Notes under the pieces: model-generated
Database searches by the model: none
Told to the model about the DNA's origin: nothing
Seen by the model: only the letters and a program-made list of their open reading frames with translations
Shown here: piece by piece, positions 25,778 through 34,198 of the stretch
How the letters are laid out: each line of letters starts with the position of its first letter
Position numbering within the stretch: the first letter of the stretch is position 1
Made by a program: the position numbers and the translations under genes
Source of the DNA: GCA-003244245 sp052390115
Lineage (GTDB): Bacteria; Actinomycetota; Actinomycetes; Mycobacteriales; Pseudonocardiaceae
DNA: 64,000 bases
Assembly: GCA_052390115.1 (NCBI GenBank)
Contig: JBQTHE010000007.1
Span: 1-64,000, forward strand
Direction: 5' to 3'

Positions 25778-26031
25778 TCTTGGAAGACCGGGAGCTGTTG
25801 GCTGCCCTAGCCCGGCTGAACTCCGATGTGGCGCCATTGGCGATGAGGGTGATGGAGGGGAGCGCCACAGTCGAGGAGCAGTATTCCTTTGCGGGGAGAA
25901 TGGTGGCACTAGGCGAAAGGCTTAAGCGGCGGGCCGCCGCCACGGGTGGTGTGGTCATCGACGGGGAGGTTCTTGGTGTCAAACAGACTGGCCTTCCTGC
26001 GCATACCGTGGAACCTGACTGGCAACCATGA
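25774..26031 (+). CDS. Small helical hypothetical protein, graspetide cluster
   Basis: An 85-aa protein from GTG 25774: a helical N-terminal half (LEDRELLAALARLNSDVAPL, then MRVMEGSATVEEQYSFAGRM) and a short basic stretch. No family is recognised. It ends 57 bp before the graspetide precursor on the same strand and is probably in the same transcript. A role in the pathway (for example, a leader-binding or chaperone protein) would be guesswork. Confidence 0.5.
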   Translation: MILEDRELLAALARLNSDVAPLAMRVMEGSATVEEQYSFAGRMVALGERLKRRAAATGGVVIDGEVLGVKQTGLPAHTVEPDWQP

Positions 26032-26088
26032 GCAATCCTTGGGGAACACCTGGGGGATCGGCTTGGTCAGTTATTGGAGGTATAAGGC

Positions 26089-26430
26089 ATGCCGGCTGAA
26101 TCGTACAGCCAACCTGTCCGCACAGGACTATTTCCGTCATCGGATCACTTCCCGTTGGGACGCGCTTACGGCCGAATCGACACAACTCCGGAACCGGCAT
26201 CTGGCGTACAGCCGTTCGGGCTCACGCTGGCCGTTCCGGCTAGCACCGTGAGCTGCGTCGATCCGGCAGAGTTGGGCTACGACGAGGATGCGCAGGTAGG
26301 CCTCATCCGCGATGGCGCGAATATGGTGCCGTTGGCCAAGCACACCGACGGACAGACCAGCACAGTCACCCAGGGCGGCGATGGGCAGACCACCAACAAA
26401 GACAGCGACACCGACCACCGAGAAGACTGA
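26089..26430 (+). CDS. Graspetide precursor peptide (putative ATP-grasp target RiPP)
   Basis: A 113-aa precursor of the ATP-grasp-target RiPP type (TIGR04186-like). GGAGG at 26076-26080 precedes ATG 26089. The leader contains QPFGLTLAVP (41-50), the conserved PFGL recognition motif. The C-terminal about 28 residues form a polar core rich in Thr/Ser donors and Asp/Glu acceptors: TDGQTSTVTQGGDGQT (86-101), then TNKDSDTDHRED. Two Asp-Gly pairs (87-88... and 98-99) are candidate aspartimide sites. ATP-grasp ester crosslinks would join Thr/Ser hydroxyls to acidic side chains. The maturation genes follow immediately. Confidence 0.85.
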   Translation: MPAESYSQPVRTGLFPSSDHFPLGRAYGRIDTTPEPASGVQPFGLTLAVPASTVSCVDPAELGYDEDAQVGLIRDGANMVPLAKHTDGQTSTVTQGGDGQTTNKDSDTDHRED

Positions 26431-26434
26431 TTCA

Positions 26435-27400
26435 GTGAGCGCGGCGGGGTCCGTCTTGATACTGACCCATCCATTCGATCCGACGGCGGACAAGGTTGTG
26501 GACGAGCTGAACCGCCGGGGTGTCCCGCTGTTTCGATGTGACGCCGCCGATTTTCCTGAGAAGCTCAGCGCCGGAGCCGAACTTCTCGGCGGCCGCTGGT
26601 CTGGTCAGCTTCAGACGCGCCGCCGACGCCTGGAACTGGACGACATTGCGGGCATCTACTATCGGCGGCCCACGGCATTCGAGTTTCACCCGGACCTTTC
26701 CGTCGATGAGCGCCGGTGGGCAGCCATCCAGGCCAGAATGGGATTCGGCGGTCTGCTGGCCTCGTTGGATCAGTGGCTCAACCACCCACACAACATTGGC
26801 TACGCAGAATACAAACCGGTTCAATTAAGGCGGGCTCTGACGTGCGGCCTTCAGGTTCCGCGCACCCTCGTCGCCAACGACCCGGAGATGGCGCAGAAAT
26901 TCGTCACTGACGTCGGTCAGGCAGTGTGCAAACCGTTCGGTGGCGCTGGTGTTTCTGGCGACAACGGTTTCCGGCATGTCTTCACCGCCAAGGTCACGGC
27001 AGACCAGTGTGCCGACCCGCACATTTCTCGGACCATGCATATCTTCCAGGAATGGGTGCCGAAACAATACGAGGTGAGACTGACTGTAGTTGACCGGAAT
27101 TTCTTCGCGGCCCGCATCGACGCCGGGTCCGAAGCGGCGCACGTCGATTGGCGAAGAGATTACCAGTCGATCTCGTACACGGTGATAGAAACACCCAGCT
27201 CCGTGCGCTCATGCGTGAGCGCGCTGTTTGAATCCCTATGCCTTCGGTTCGGTGCGCTGGACTTTATCGTGGACCCGGACGGTCGTTGGTGGTTTATCGA
27301 ATGCAATCCGAACGGACAATGGGCGTGGATTGAAGATGAAACTGGACTCCCGATCTCCAGTGCCCTCGCTGACGCATTGGAAGGACGTCGCCGGTCATGA
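26435..27400 (+). CDS. ATP-grasp graspetide maturase (macrocycle-forming ligase)
   Basis: A 321-aa ATP-grasp enzyme of the SAV_5884/TIGR04187 type. It activates Asp/Glu carboxylates of the precursor with ATP and closes omega-ester or omega-amide rings. Motifs seen: N-terminal VLILTHPFDPTADKVVDELN, the nucleotide loop VCKPFGGAGVSGDNGF, EWVPKQYEVRLTVVDRNFFA and the metal-binding end FIVDPDGRWWFIECNPNGQW. GTG 26435 lies 4 bp after the precursor stop; the longer frame from 26312 overlaps the precursor and is rejected. It overlaps the methyltransferase by 4 bp. Confidence 0.9.
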   Translation: MSAAGSVLILTHPFDPTADKVVDELNRRGVPLFRCDAADFPEKLSAGAELLGGRWSGQLQTRRRRLELDDIAGIYYRRPTAFEFHPDLSVDERRWAAIQARMGFGGLLASLDQWLNHPHNIGYAEYKPVQLRRALTCGLQVPRTLVANDPEMAQKFVTDVGQAVCKPFGGAGVSGDNGFRHVFTAKVTADQCADPHISRTMHIFQEWVPKQYEVRLTVVDRNFFAARIDAGSEAAHVDWRRDYQSISYTVIETPSSVRSCVSALFESLCLRFGALDFIVDPDGRWWFIECNPNGQWAWIEDETGLPISSALADALEGRRRS

Positions 27401-28578
27401 CCAATGTCGAGTCGCTCCAAGCGAAGTTCATCGATACTCTCGTGGCAAGCGGCGCTGTGCGAGATCCGAGGTGGCTCACGGCTTTTCGCCACGTCTCGCG
27501 CGGCCCGTTCGTGCCTTACTACTTCACCCAGACACCCGAACGTTCCGGGTGGGTGCTGCTGGAATACCCCACCCCGCGGTGGGCAGCGGGTGTCTACAGC
27601 AACCAGCCACTCATCACACAGCTCAACGGGGATGAATCACTCACCGAGACCGCCCGCCGCGGTCAGCCGGTGAACGGCGTGTCAACCTCATCCAGTAGCG
27701 CCCCCTCGCTGATGGCCTTAATGCTCGACGCGCTCGACGTCCACGACGGAAACAGGATTCTGGAGATCGGCACCGGAACCGGGTACAACACGGCATTGCT
27801 ATGCCACCGCCTCGGCGCAGGCCAGGTGACCAGCATCGACATTGACCCAGGATTGATCAACCATGCGCTCCAGCGCCTCGCCGCTTTCGACTACGCGCCA
27901 CACCTGGCGATCCGCGACGGTGCGGCCGGCTGCGGCGACCGCGCACCGTTTGACCGGATAATTGCCACCGTAGCGGTCCCCGGCCTGCCGCTGGAGTGGA
28001 TTACGCAGACCCGCCCGGGAGGGATCATCCTGCTGCCACTGGACCGGCGCAACTGTGGGGGTCTGCTGGCCCGACTGACCGTGCAGTCCAGTGGAGTCGC
28101 GCACGGCCGCTTCCTGCCCGACTTCGGGGGATTCATGCCGCTGCGCCAACTCAAGCGGCACGACGCAGCCGATTACGCATTCCGCACCGTCGAGGACGGG
28201 CAAGGCGACACCCGGCACACCAGCCTCCCCGCTGACATCATCACCCGAGAGGCCAACCCGTTCGAATTCTTCGCCGCGCTCACCCTGCCCGGGGGCGGAT
28301 GGAATCACCTCATCTTCACCCCCAGCAACGGAGACGCGGCCGAAACATGGCTGGCCCAAGGAGACGGCTCCTGGGTGTGTCACACCACGACAGCAGACGG
28401 TACCCACGCAATCCGCCAAGGCGGGCCGATCCGACTCTGGGATCAGGTCGAAAGGGCCTACAAGCAGTGGCACCAGACCGGCCGGCCCACCCGGGACCGC
28501 TTCGGCCTCACCATCGATAACTGCCGACACACCATCTGGCTCGACAGCCCTGACAGCCGACACCAGTGGATGCTTTAG
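27397..28578 (+). CDS. PCMT-like methyltransferase of the graspetide cluster
   Basis: A 393-aa protein of the ATP-grasp-associated methyltransferase type (TIGR04188), with an N-terminal protein-L-isoaspartate O-methyltransferase fold: VSTSSSSAPSLMALML, the SAM motif ILEIGTGTGYNTALLCHRLG (about 120-139) and SIDIDP. A C-terminal about 170-residue extension, normal for this subfamily, probably binds the crosslinked peptide. In fuscimiditide-type pathways the homologue methylates an Asp in the core, which collapses to an aspartimide. ATGA overlap with the ATP-grasp gene shows tight coupling. Last gene of the operon. Confidence 0.88.
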   Translation: MTNVESLQAKFIDTLVASGAVRDPRWLTAFRHVSRGPFVPYYFTQTPERSGWVLLEYPTPRWAAGVYSNQPLITQLNGDESLTETARRGQPVNGVSTSSSSAPSLMALMLDALDVHDGNRILEIGTGTGYNTALLCHRLGAGQVTSIDIDPGLINHALQRLAAFDYAPHLAIRDGAAGCGDRAPFDRIIATVAVPGLPLEWITQTRPGGIILLPLDRRNCGGLLARLTVQSSGVAHGRFLPDFGGFMPLRQLKRHDAADYAFRTVEDGQGDTRHTSLPADIITREANPFEFFAALTLPGGGWNHLIFTPSNGDAAETWLAQGDGSWVCHTTTADGTHAIRQGGPIRLWDQVERAYKQWHQTGRPTRDRFGLTIDNCRHTIWLDSPDSRHQWML

Positions 28579-28667
28579 CAGAGCACCCAGCCGTGCTACC
28601 GACGGTCCAGGACGGCGGCCACGGTACCGACACCGCTGCTCAGCGGCCGGAAGGCCCTGTGCGTGGC

Positions 28668-29636
28668 CTAGCGGTCCCACACCTCCGGGTTGAGCAACTG
28701 CTCCGGCTGCTCACCGCGCACTACCTTCAGCACGACCTCCACCGCCAGCGCCGCGCTCGCCGTCCAGACGCCGTGGGTGTTCGCCGCGCTGTGCGGGGTG
28801 AGGACGACGTTGTCCAGCTCGGCCCAACGCGGATCGGTCATCGGCTCGGTTGTCCAGGCGTCGATGCCGGCGCCGGCGATCTGGCCGGATTTCACCGCCG
28901 CATACAGGGCGTCCTCGTCGACCAGATTGCCGCGCCCGGTGTTGATCAAGAAAGCGGTGGGCTTCATCAGCGCCAGCTTCGCGGCGTCGACGATCCGCTC
29001 GGTCTCGGGCATCGCCGGGAGATGCAGCGTCACGAAGTCGCTCTGGCCGAAGACCTCATCGACCCGCATCAGCTCGATACGGTGTTCCTCCACGAACTCC
29101 ATGACGGGGTACGGCTCGTGGGCGATCACCCGCATGTCGAAGCCAAGTCCCCGCCGGGCGACGGCCCGGCCGATTCGGCCCAGCCCGACGATACCCAGGG
29201 TCGCTCGCCACAGATCGACGCCGCGCTGCGGCTGCCACTCGCCACGTCGCATGGCCCGATCGTGGCGAGAGATGCCGTGCGCCAGGTCGATCATCAACCC
29301 GATCGCGTGGTCGGCGACGCCGCCGTCGGTGGTGCCCGGGATGGTCGCGACGAGGACGCCCCGCTCGGTGGCCGCCCCCACGTCGACGGTGTCGAAGCCC
29401 ACCCCAAAGCGCACGACCAGCTTCAGTTCGGGGCAGGCGTCGAACGCTTCGGCGGTGTACAGCTCCTGGCCGGCAATCACGGCCATGCAACCCCGCAGGC
29501 TCTCGATCACCTCCGCCACCGGCGTGGCCCGCCGTCCCGATCCGACGCGCAGCTCCAGCCCAGCGGCGTGCAGCCGGGCAGGAATCTCGCCCAGCTCCTC
29601 CTGCGGTCGAGTCAGGTTGACGGCAACCATCGCCAT
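28668..29636 (-). CDS. D-isomer-specific 2-hydroxyacid dehydrogenase
   Basis: A 322-aa NAD(P)-dependent dehydrogenase of the phosphoglycerate-dehydrogenase-like family. Motifs: substrate loop VVRFGVGFDTVDV, NAD motif LGIVGLGRIGRAVARRGLGF, LINTGRGNLVDEDAL with catalytic Arg upstream, and the catalytic His in LTPHSAANTHGVW. ATG 29636 with GGGAGG about 10 nt upstream is preferred over ATG 29693. Downstream of the MFS gene on the same strand (about 90 bp gap), it may be the last gene of a three-gene operon. Substrate unknown. Confidence 0.88.
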   Translation of the reverse strand: MAMVAVNLTRPQEELGEIPARLHAAGLELRVGSGRRATPVAEVIESLRGCMAVIAGQELYTAEAFDACPELKLVVRFGVGFDTVDVGAATERGVLVATIPGTTDGGVADHAIGLMIDLAHGISRHDRAMRRGEWQPQRGVDLWRATLGIVGLGRIGRAVARRGLGFDMRVIAHEPYPVMEFVEEHRIELMRVDEVFGQSDFVTLHLPAMPETERIVDAAKLALMKPTAFLINTGRGNLVDEDALYAAVKSGQIAGAGIDAWTTEPMTDPRWAELDNVVLTPHSAANTHGVWTASAALAVEVVLKVVRGEQPEQLLNPEVWDR

Positions 29637-29728
29637 GCTCGATGCACCTCCCGTCGCGCCACGGGGGTCGTCTGGACTGGTGGCGCTGGACAACCTGGGA
29701 ACATCGTAATTCGCAAGTGCGGTTGCCG

Positions 29729-30976
29729 TTACTCCTTTCGGGTGATATGCGGAGAGCTGGTTGTCGCTGTGAGGCTGATGCCGAGGAGAGCCAGCAGCAT
29801 CCAGGCGGTGATGTAGCCGAACGCGGCGGTAGGTGAGATCGCGGTCCAGAGCAGGCCGGCGACAGCGCTGGCAGCGAAGTTGCCGAGGCTCTGGACGGTG
29901 GCCAGCAGCCCGAACGCCGAGCCGCGCAGGTCAGTGGGTGCCAGGGCGGCGACTGCTGAGTGTTCGGCGGTCTCGACGCAGCCGATGGCTGCACCGGCGG
30001 CGAGGAAGGGCAGGATGAGCACCACCCAGTTGGTGGAGCCGGCAGCGAACGCGGCGTAGGCGGCAGCGAACAGGGCGGTTCCGGCGAGCAAGACCCGGAT
30101 GGGTCCGCGCGGGCCGAGGCGGTCGGCGAGCCGCCCGGCAGGGATGGATACCAGCGTCGCGGCGACGTTGTAGGCGACGTAGAGCCCGAGCGCGATGCTG
30201 GTGGCCGCCTGTACACCGCGTTCGGGGACGAGCAGCTCGGTGGCCCGCAGGATCAGCAGGGTGGCGGCGACGTTGCCCAGTTCGAACGCGGACACCCCCA
30301 CCATCAGCCGGCCCAGGTCGCCACGCAGCACGGGGCGCAGCCGGATACGGATCGGGATCCGTTCACGTTGCTCGGCGCGGGGCGCCTTGCGGATGGCGTA
30401 GACGATGGCGGCAGCGGCGAGCAGCCCAGGGATGACCGAGATCGCAATAGCGGTGCGGACACTGAAGACCGCCACCAACCCCAGGGCGAGCAACGGACCG
30501 AACACGGCCCCGAGGTTGTCCATCGCGCGTTCGAAGCCGTAAGCCCGCCCGTAGGCGGCCGCCGGGACGATGTCGGCGAGCAGCGCGTTGCGGGCCGGGA
30601 CCCGGAGGCCGCGGGCCGCCCAAGCCCCGGCCCGGAGCACCCCGACCTGCCAGACACTGGTCGCGGCGCCCGTGGCCGCGGCGAGGACCGCGGTGGTGGT
30701 GTATCCGCCGACCGCGATCGTCCGCCGCCGGCGTGGGTCATCGGCCAGCCCGCCACCGGCGAAGCGGGCCGCACCGGCCAGGGCGTCGCTGACCCCTTCG
30801 ATCAACCCGAGCGCCGCGGCGGGCGCCCCCAACGTGGAAGTCAGCAGGCTCGGCAGCAGCGCCGTCGGGATCTCGTGACCGACATCGGCCAGGAAGCTCG
30901 CCGAGCCGATCCCGGCGACCCCGGGGCTGAACCAGGGCGGTTCCCTACCGTGTTTATCGGAGGTGGAATCAGGCAT
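29729..30976 (-). CDS. MFS transporter
   Basis: A 415-aa major facilitator with about 12 helices. The segment FLADVGHEIPTALLPSLLTS and the motif SVLGAPAAALGLIEGVSDAL-like loop resemble the drug/anion MFS_1 members found beside substrate-binding-domain regulators. The gene starts at ATG 30976; upstream codons run into the promoter region. It lies 64 bp downstream of a GntR/PBP-like regulator on the same strand, so it is probably controlled by it. Substrate not evident; an oxyanion is possible because the regulator resembles molybdate-binding domains (inference). Confidence 0.85.
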   Translation of the reverse strand: MPDSTSDKHGREPPWFSPGVAGIGSASFLADVGHEIPTALLPSLLTSTLGAPAAALGLIEGVSDALAGAARFAGGGLADDPRRRRTIAVGGYTTTAVLAAATGAATSVWQVGVLRAGAWAARGLRVPARNALLADIVPAAAYGRAYGFERAMDNLGAVFGPLLALGLVAVFSVRTAIAISVIPGLLAAAAIVYAIRKAPRAEQRERIPIRIRLRPVLRGDLGRLMVGVSAFELGNVAATLLILRATELLVPERGVQAATSIALGLYVAYNVAATLVSIPAGRLADRLGPRGPIRVLLAGTALFAAAYAAFAAGSTNWVVLILPFLAAGAAIGCVETAEHSAVAALAPTDLRGSAFGLLATVQSLGNFAASAVAGLLWTAISPTAAFGYITAWMLLALLGISLTATTSSPHITRKE

Positions 30977-31040
30977 GCACCACATTCTGAGCACACCCAT
31001 CTGGGCCGAAGTGATCCACGTCATAACGCGGCATGGCGGG

Positions 31041-31967
31041 CTAAGTGGGGGACTGGGTGAGTGGTTCGATGGTCCCGGCCAGCTCAAGGTCGTAGCCGCC
31101 GAGGCTGAGGATCGACGCCTGAACTACGGGCTCGCGCAGGGCGGTGATCAGAGGCCTGGCGGCGCCGAGGCCGTCCCCAGCGAGCGCGATGTCGTAGTAC
31201 TCCCACACCAACGAGATGAAGTCGAGATCCAGCTCGTTGACTACGGCGCGCACGCCCAGGCCGACGTCGGTGATGCCTGAGGCCACCGCCAAGGCGATCT
31301 CCAGGTGGGATCCCAGCTCGGGGCCGGCCACGTCGTCGGGGGCGACGCCCGCAGCCGTGAGCAACTGGTCGAGCAGCACCCGGGTGCCGGTACCGACCTC
31401 ACGTTTGGCCACCCGCAGCTTCGCCAGGTCGGCGGGCGTGGTGACACCGCGCGGGTTACCCGGCGTGACGAGCAGTCCCTGCTCGCGCCGCCACAGGTGG
31501 AGCAGGTGCGGGCGACGGGCCCGCAGCAGGGCCTGGGCGAATGGCGCGTTGTAGTTACCGCTTCGGTGGCGTAGGTGGATCGCGGCGCCGTCGGCGTTGC
31601 CCCGGGCCAGGGCCCGCAGCCCCTGAAAGCTTCCTCGGGTACCGACCGGGACCACGGTGCGGCCAGCACGACTCAGCAGGATCTGAAGCGCTGGGTCGTC
31701 GCTTCCGGCCAGCCGGAACACCCGCTCGGCCTCCAGCAAGCGAGATGCCGCGATGGCACCGTCGGGGGCAACCCTGGCCCGGCGCCGGGCCGCCAGGGTG
31801 ATCACACCGCCCTCGGCCAGATACCGGTAGGCCCGGCTGATCGTGGAGGCAGTGGTGCCACGCTCGCGGGCACAGACCCGGACCGCAGCCAGCAGCGCCC
31901 CCGGCGGGAGATCCCCGGACCGCACCCGCTGGGCAATCTCCGTGCCGACCTCGAGATACCGCGTCAC
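31041..31967 (-). CDS. GntR-type regulator fused to a periplasmic-binding-protein-like domain
   Basis: A 308-aa one-component regulator. The N-terminal GntR winged helix covers about 5-70 (EIAQRVRSGDLPPGALLAAV, TASTISRAYRYLAEGGVITL). The C-terminal about 200 residues are a PBP-like domain (COG1910/PF12727 type), with GNYNAPFAQALLR, RVAKREVGTGTRVLLDQLL and EIALAVASGITDVGLGVRAV. Relatives respond to molybdate or tungstate-like oxyanions, or to unknown small ligands. It probably controls the MFS gene 64 bp downstream and possibly the dehydrogenase after it. Confidence 0.85.
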   Translation of the reverse strand: MTRYLEVGTEIAQRVRSGDLPPGALLAAVRVCARERGTTASTISRAYRYLAEGGVITLAARRRARVAPDGAIAASRLLEAERVFRLAGSDDPALQILLSRAGRTVVPVGTRGSFQGLRALARGNADGAAIHLRHRSGNYNAPFAQALLRARRPHLLHLWRREQGLLVTPGNPRGVTTPADLAKLRVAKREVGTGTRVLLDQLLTAAGVAPDDVAGPELGSHLEIALAVASGITDVGLGVRAVVNELDLDFISLVWEYYDIALAGDGLGAARPLITALREPVVQASILSLGGYDLELAGTIEPLTQSPT

Positions 31968-32035
31968 ACCAGATGACCTTAGGTGCGCGGGCCCTCCGAT
32001 CCCTGCCGAGCAGTGTGGTTGTGCTGGAGTAGGCG

Positions 32036-32206
32036 GTGGTTGCCCCGATCGACCCGGCGCTCGTCCCAGACGGGTTCGTCGGTCTCACGGGCTCGACCCT
32101 CGCCGCTCACCTTGGTGCTCACGACGTGGCTGCCACGTTCGACCGCGGGCTGGACGTGCTCATCGCCGTCTGGAAGGAGCCCGCGCGGCGCCGCCAGCGG
32201 AGCTGA
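32036..32206 (+). pseudogene. Possible TetR C-terminal remnant
   Basis: A 56-codon frame (VVAPIDPALVPDGFVGLTGS, ..., ATFDRGLDVLIAVWKEPARR) whose last half resembles the final helix of TetR C-terminal domains (compare DHAFEFGLQRVLDGIEVLI in the TetR at 51560-52324). An in-frame stop sits directly upstream and no helix-turn-helix is present. Probably a 3' remnant. The rest of 31968-32307 holds no recognisable gene. Confidence 0.35.
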
Positions 32207-32307
32207 CCGGTGCCACGGGCTGACCAAGACGTCGGCGATTTGAACCGGACGGACCGTTCGACCACGCGCGCTATCGCGCGCGGATGGGCTGGTGAGCCGG
32301 TGCACGG

Positions 32308-32838
32308 CTATGCGCCGCGCGGGAGGATGACACTACTGGTCCATCGTCGGATGGTCTCTACATGCACTGTGAGTAGGCCGTCGTGGGGATCTGGCTGGAT
32401 GAGCAAGGTGGGACGCCCGATGGTGGTCCGGGCGGAAGCCCAACCGTGGTCGGCAGGGGCGAAGTCGTCGTCTATCCAGGCGCAGGGTTCGTCGTTGATG
32501 TAGGTAGCGACATGATCGCGCTTCCATAGATAGCCATTTGGGTGGCTGTCGGTGAGGGGGAGTCGGGGGAGCTCGACGTGCGGCCAGGGCGGCAGGCCCA
32601 GCCTGGTCCCGATGAGGTCCGCCGCGTCCGCGCGCCAGCTGGTGCACCACACGGGGTCAAGGCCGGTGTCAGCAATCAGATCGCCCAGTAGCGGCCCGTG
32701 TGCGGGGTTGAGCCAGATGGTTACCGGTTTACCGTGGCCGGTGGGCGTGACCTGATCTGGGTAATGGCTTGGTGGGATGTTTCCGTCTTTACCGGGGAAC
32801 GGTATGAGTACGCCGTCGATGTCGCAGAGCAGGTACAT
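32308..32838 (-). CDS. HAD-like domain protein
   Basis: A 176-aa HAD-superfamily protein. Motif I is DIDGVLIPF (6-14, Asp6 nucleophile, Asp8); the Thr/Ser motif II is WCTSW; the acidic motif IV is AWIDDDFAP. The pattern (short, no large cap, DIDGVL...WCTSWRADA...WIDDD) resembles HAD domains associated with RNA-repair/polynucleotide-phosphatase proteins, but a generic small phosphatase is equally possible. Last gene of a leftward four-gene operon; 20 bp after the methyltransferase. Confidence 0.75.
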   Translation of the reverse strand: MYLLCDIDGVLIPFPGKDGNIPPSHYPDQVTPTGHGKPVTIWLNPAHGPLLGDLIADTGLDPVWCTSWRADAADLIGTRLGLPPWPHVELPRLPLTDSHPNGYLWKRDHVATYINDEPCAWIDDDFAPADHGWASARTTIGRPTLLIQPDPHDGLLTVHVETIRRWTSSVILPRGA

Positions 32839-32858
32839 GATGGCTCCAGTATTTGGTG

Positions 32859-33350
32859 TCAGCCTCGGCGAAGGACGATCACGCTGTCGTGGTAATCGTC
32901 CGCGCGCATAGTCACGGCGAGCAGCCCGCCGGGACGTATCGCCCGGCTGGCAACGGTGAGCAGGGATGTTGGGTCTGTGAAGCTGAACGCCCCGAAGATA
33001 GACAGGCAGATGTCGATGGACGCCTGCTTAGTTGACGCGAGGTGGTCGACGGCGTCGGCGAGGATGAACCGGATACAGGGCAGGTGGCTGTAGGCAAGGC
33101 GTGCTCTGGCGATCTTTTCTGTATCGTGATCGACACCGATTCCGGTGGCATCGTGGTATGCGACGAGGTGGGCCAGGTTATGGCCGCTGCCGCAGCCAAC
33201 CTCGACTACGGTCTGTCCCCGCAGATTACCGAGGATGGCAAGGTCGGGACCGATCCCGGGTTGGCGGGTCCATTCGAAGTGGGTGGGGGCTGCTACGTCT
33301 TGAGAAGAGTGCAGGCTTCGCCGAGATGTCGGCCGATGGCGGTAGTCCAT
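32859..33350 (-). CDS. Class I SAM-dependent methyltransferase, short
   Basis: A 163-aa protein with SAM motif I VVEVGCGSGHNLAHLV, motif II GIGVDHDTEKI and motif IV/post-I ADAVDHLAS, and IRPGGLLAVTMRADD. It ends soon after strand 6, shorter than usual by about 40-60 residues, so it may be minimal or truncated. Its start overlaps the upstream kinase-like gene by 58 bp. Substrate unknown. Confidence 0.72.
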   Translation of the reverse strand: MDYRHRPTSRRSLHSSQDVAAPTHFEWTRQPGIGPDLAILGNLRGQTVVEVGCGSGHNLAHLVAYHDATGIGVDHDTEKIARARLAYSHLPCIRFILADAVDHLASTKQASIDICLSIFGAFSFTDPTSLLTVASRAIRPGGLLAVTMRADDYHDSVIVLRRG

Positions 33351-34186
33351 GAGTCTTCCGCTTCCTGTGCCCAGCCGCGTTCGATTTGCTCGGTGAACCA
33401 GTCGACGACCCAGATCCGGTGCCAGCCCAGCGCCCAGAAGGCAGCGTCGAGTCCGCCGCGCATCGCCAGCGCTTGCCGTGGACCCCCCTCGGCGACGTAG
33501 GACTCGATGAGGCCGAAGGTGCGTTCTGGGTGAGGATCATCAAGGGTGCCGTGCCAGGACGCGAGGTCGAGTAAACCGGGACCGATGAACGCCCGGGCGA
33601 AATCCAGCAGCCGCCAGCCGCTGGCGCTGAGGTGCAGAGATGTGGGGTGGAACTCCGAATGGCACAGGCCAAACGGCGGCAGCTCAGCGCCGGAGACCCG
33701 GCTAGCCGCCGCGGCATTGAGCGCACGAGCGTTCGTGACTAGATCGACCAGGCCTAGGCGTTGCAGGCGGCTGGTGATCCGCGCTGGCAAGCCTACCAGA
33801 GCGAGGGCATCGAGCCGGGTCATCCCGGGTGCTGCCACCGCGACCCGGTGGAGGTGGACCGCAGCGCGTGCCCCGTCGCAGTCGTCGGCGTCTCGCACCG
33901 GTTGTCCCAGGTCTTCCAGCAGCATGCCGAGCATGCCGGGAATCGTCCGGGCCGCGCGTAGTGCCGGAACGGGTAGGCCGTTGCTCGCGGCCAGGCGCAG
34001 GGCGACGTGCTCGGTATCGAATGGTGCATCGGCGTACTTGAACACCACGGACGCCCCACCATCGAAGTGCAGGCGTTCGACACCCGAATGTGCCCAGACC
34101 CGCAGAGGTTCACGCTTGGGGTCATCGGGCAGTCCTGCCGAGGCCAGCAGCGGCGGCAGCAGGTCGGAAACGTCCGTGGTGTTCAT
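33293..34186 (-). CDS. Phosphotransferase-fold (APH/ChoK-like) protein
   Basis: A 297-aa protein with an aminoglycoside-phosphotransferase fold. The N-lobe has GGASVVFKYADAPFDTEHVA. The catalytic loop reads GLCHSEFHPTSLHLS, with Glu replacing the usual catalytic Asp of H(G/S)D. The metal-binding position reads LLDFARAFIGPGLLDLASW, retaining Asp. Kinase activity is therefore uncertain. It is second in a four-gene leftward operon, 12 bp after the unknown 246-aa protein and overlapping the methyltransferase. Confidence 0.78.
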   Translation of the reverse strand: MNTTDVSDLLPPLLASAGLPDDPKREPLRVWAHSGVERLHFDGGASVVFKYADAPFDTEHVALRLAASNGLPVPALRAARTIPGMLGMLLEDLGQPVRDADDCDGARAAVHLHRVAVAAPGMTRLDALALVGLPARITSRLQRLGLVDLVTNARALNAAAASRVSGAELPPFGLCHSEFHPTSLHLSASGWRLLDFARAFIGPGLLDLASWHGTLDDPHPERTFGLIESYVAEGGPRQALAMRGGLDAAFWALGWHRIWVVDWFTEQIERGWAQEAEDSWTTAIGRHLGEACTLLKT

Positions 34187-34198
34187 TCCCGATGCCCC

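Noticed and set aside
26312..26434. Longer N-terminus for the ATP-grasp protein
   Set aside because: It would overlap the precursor core in another frame. The GTG at 26435 begins exactly at the conserved VLILTHPFDPTAD region.
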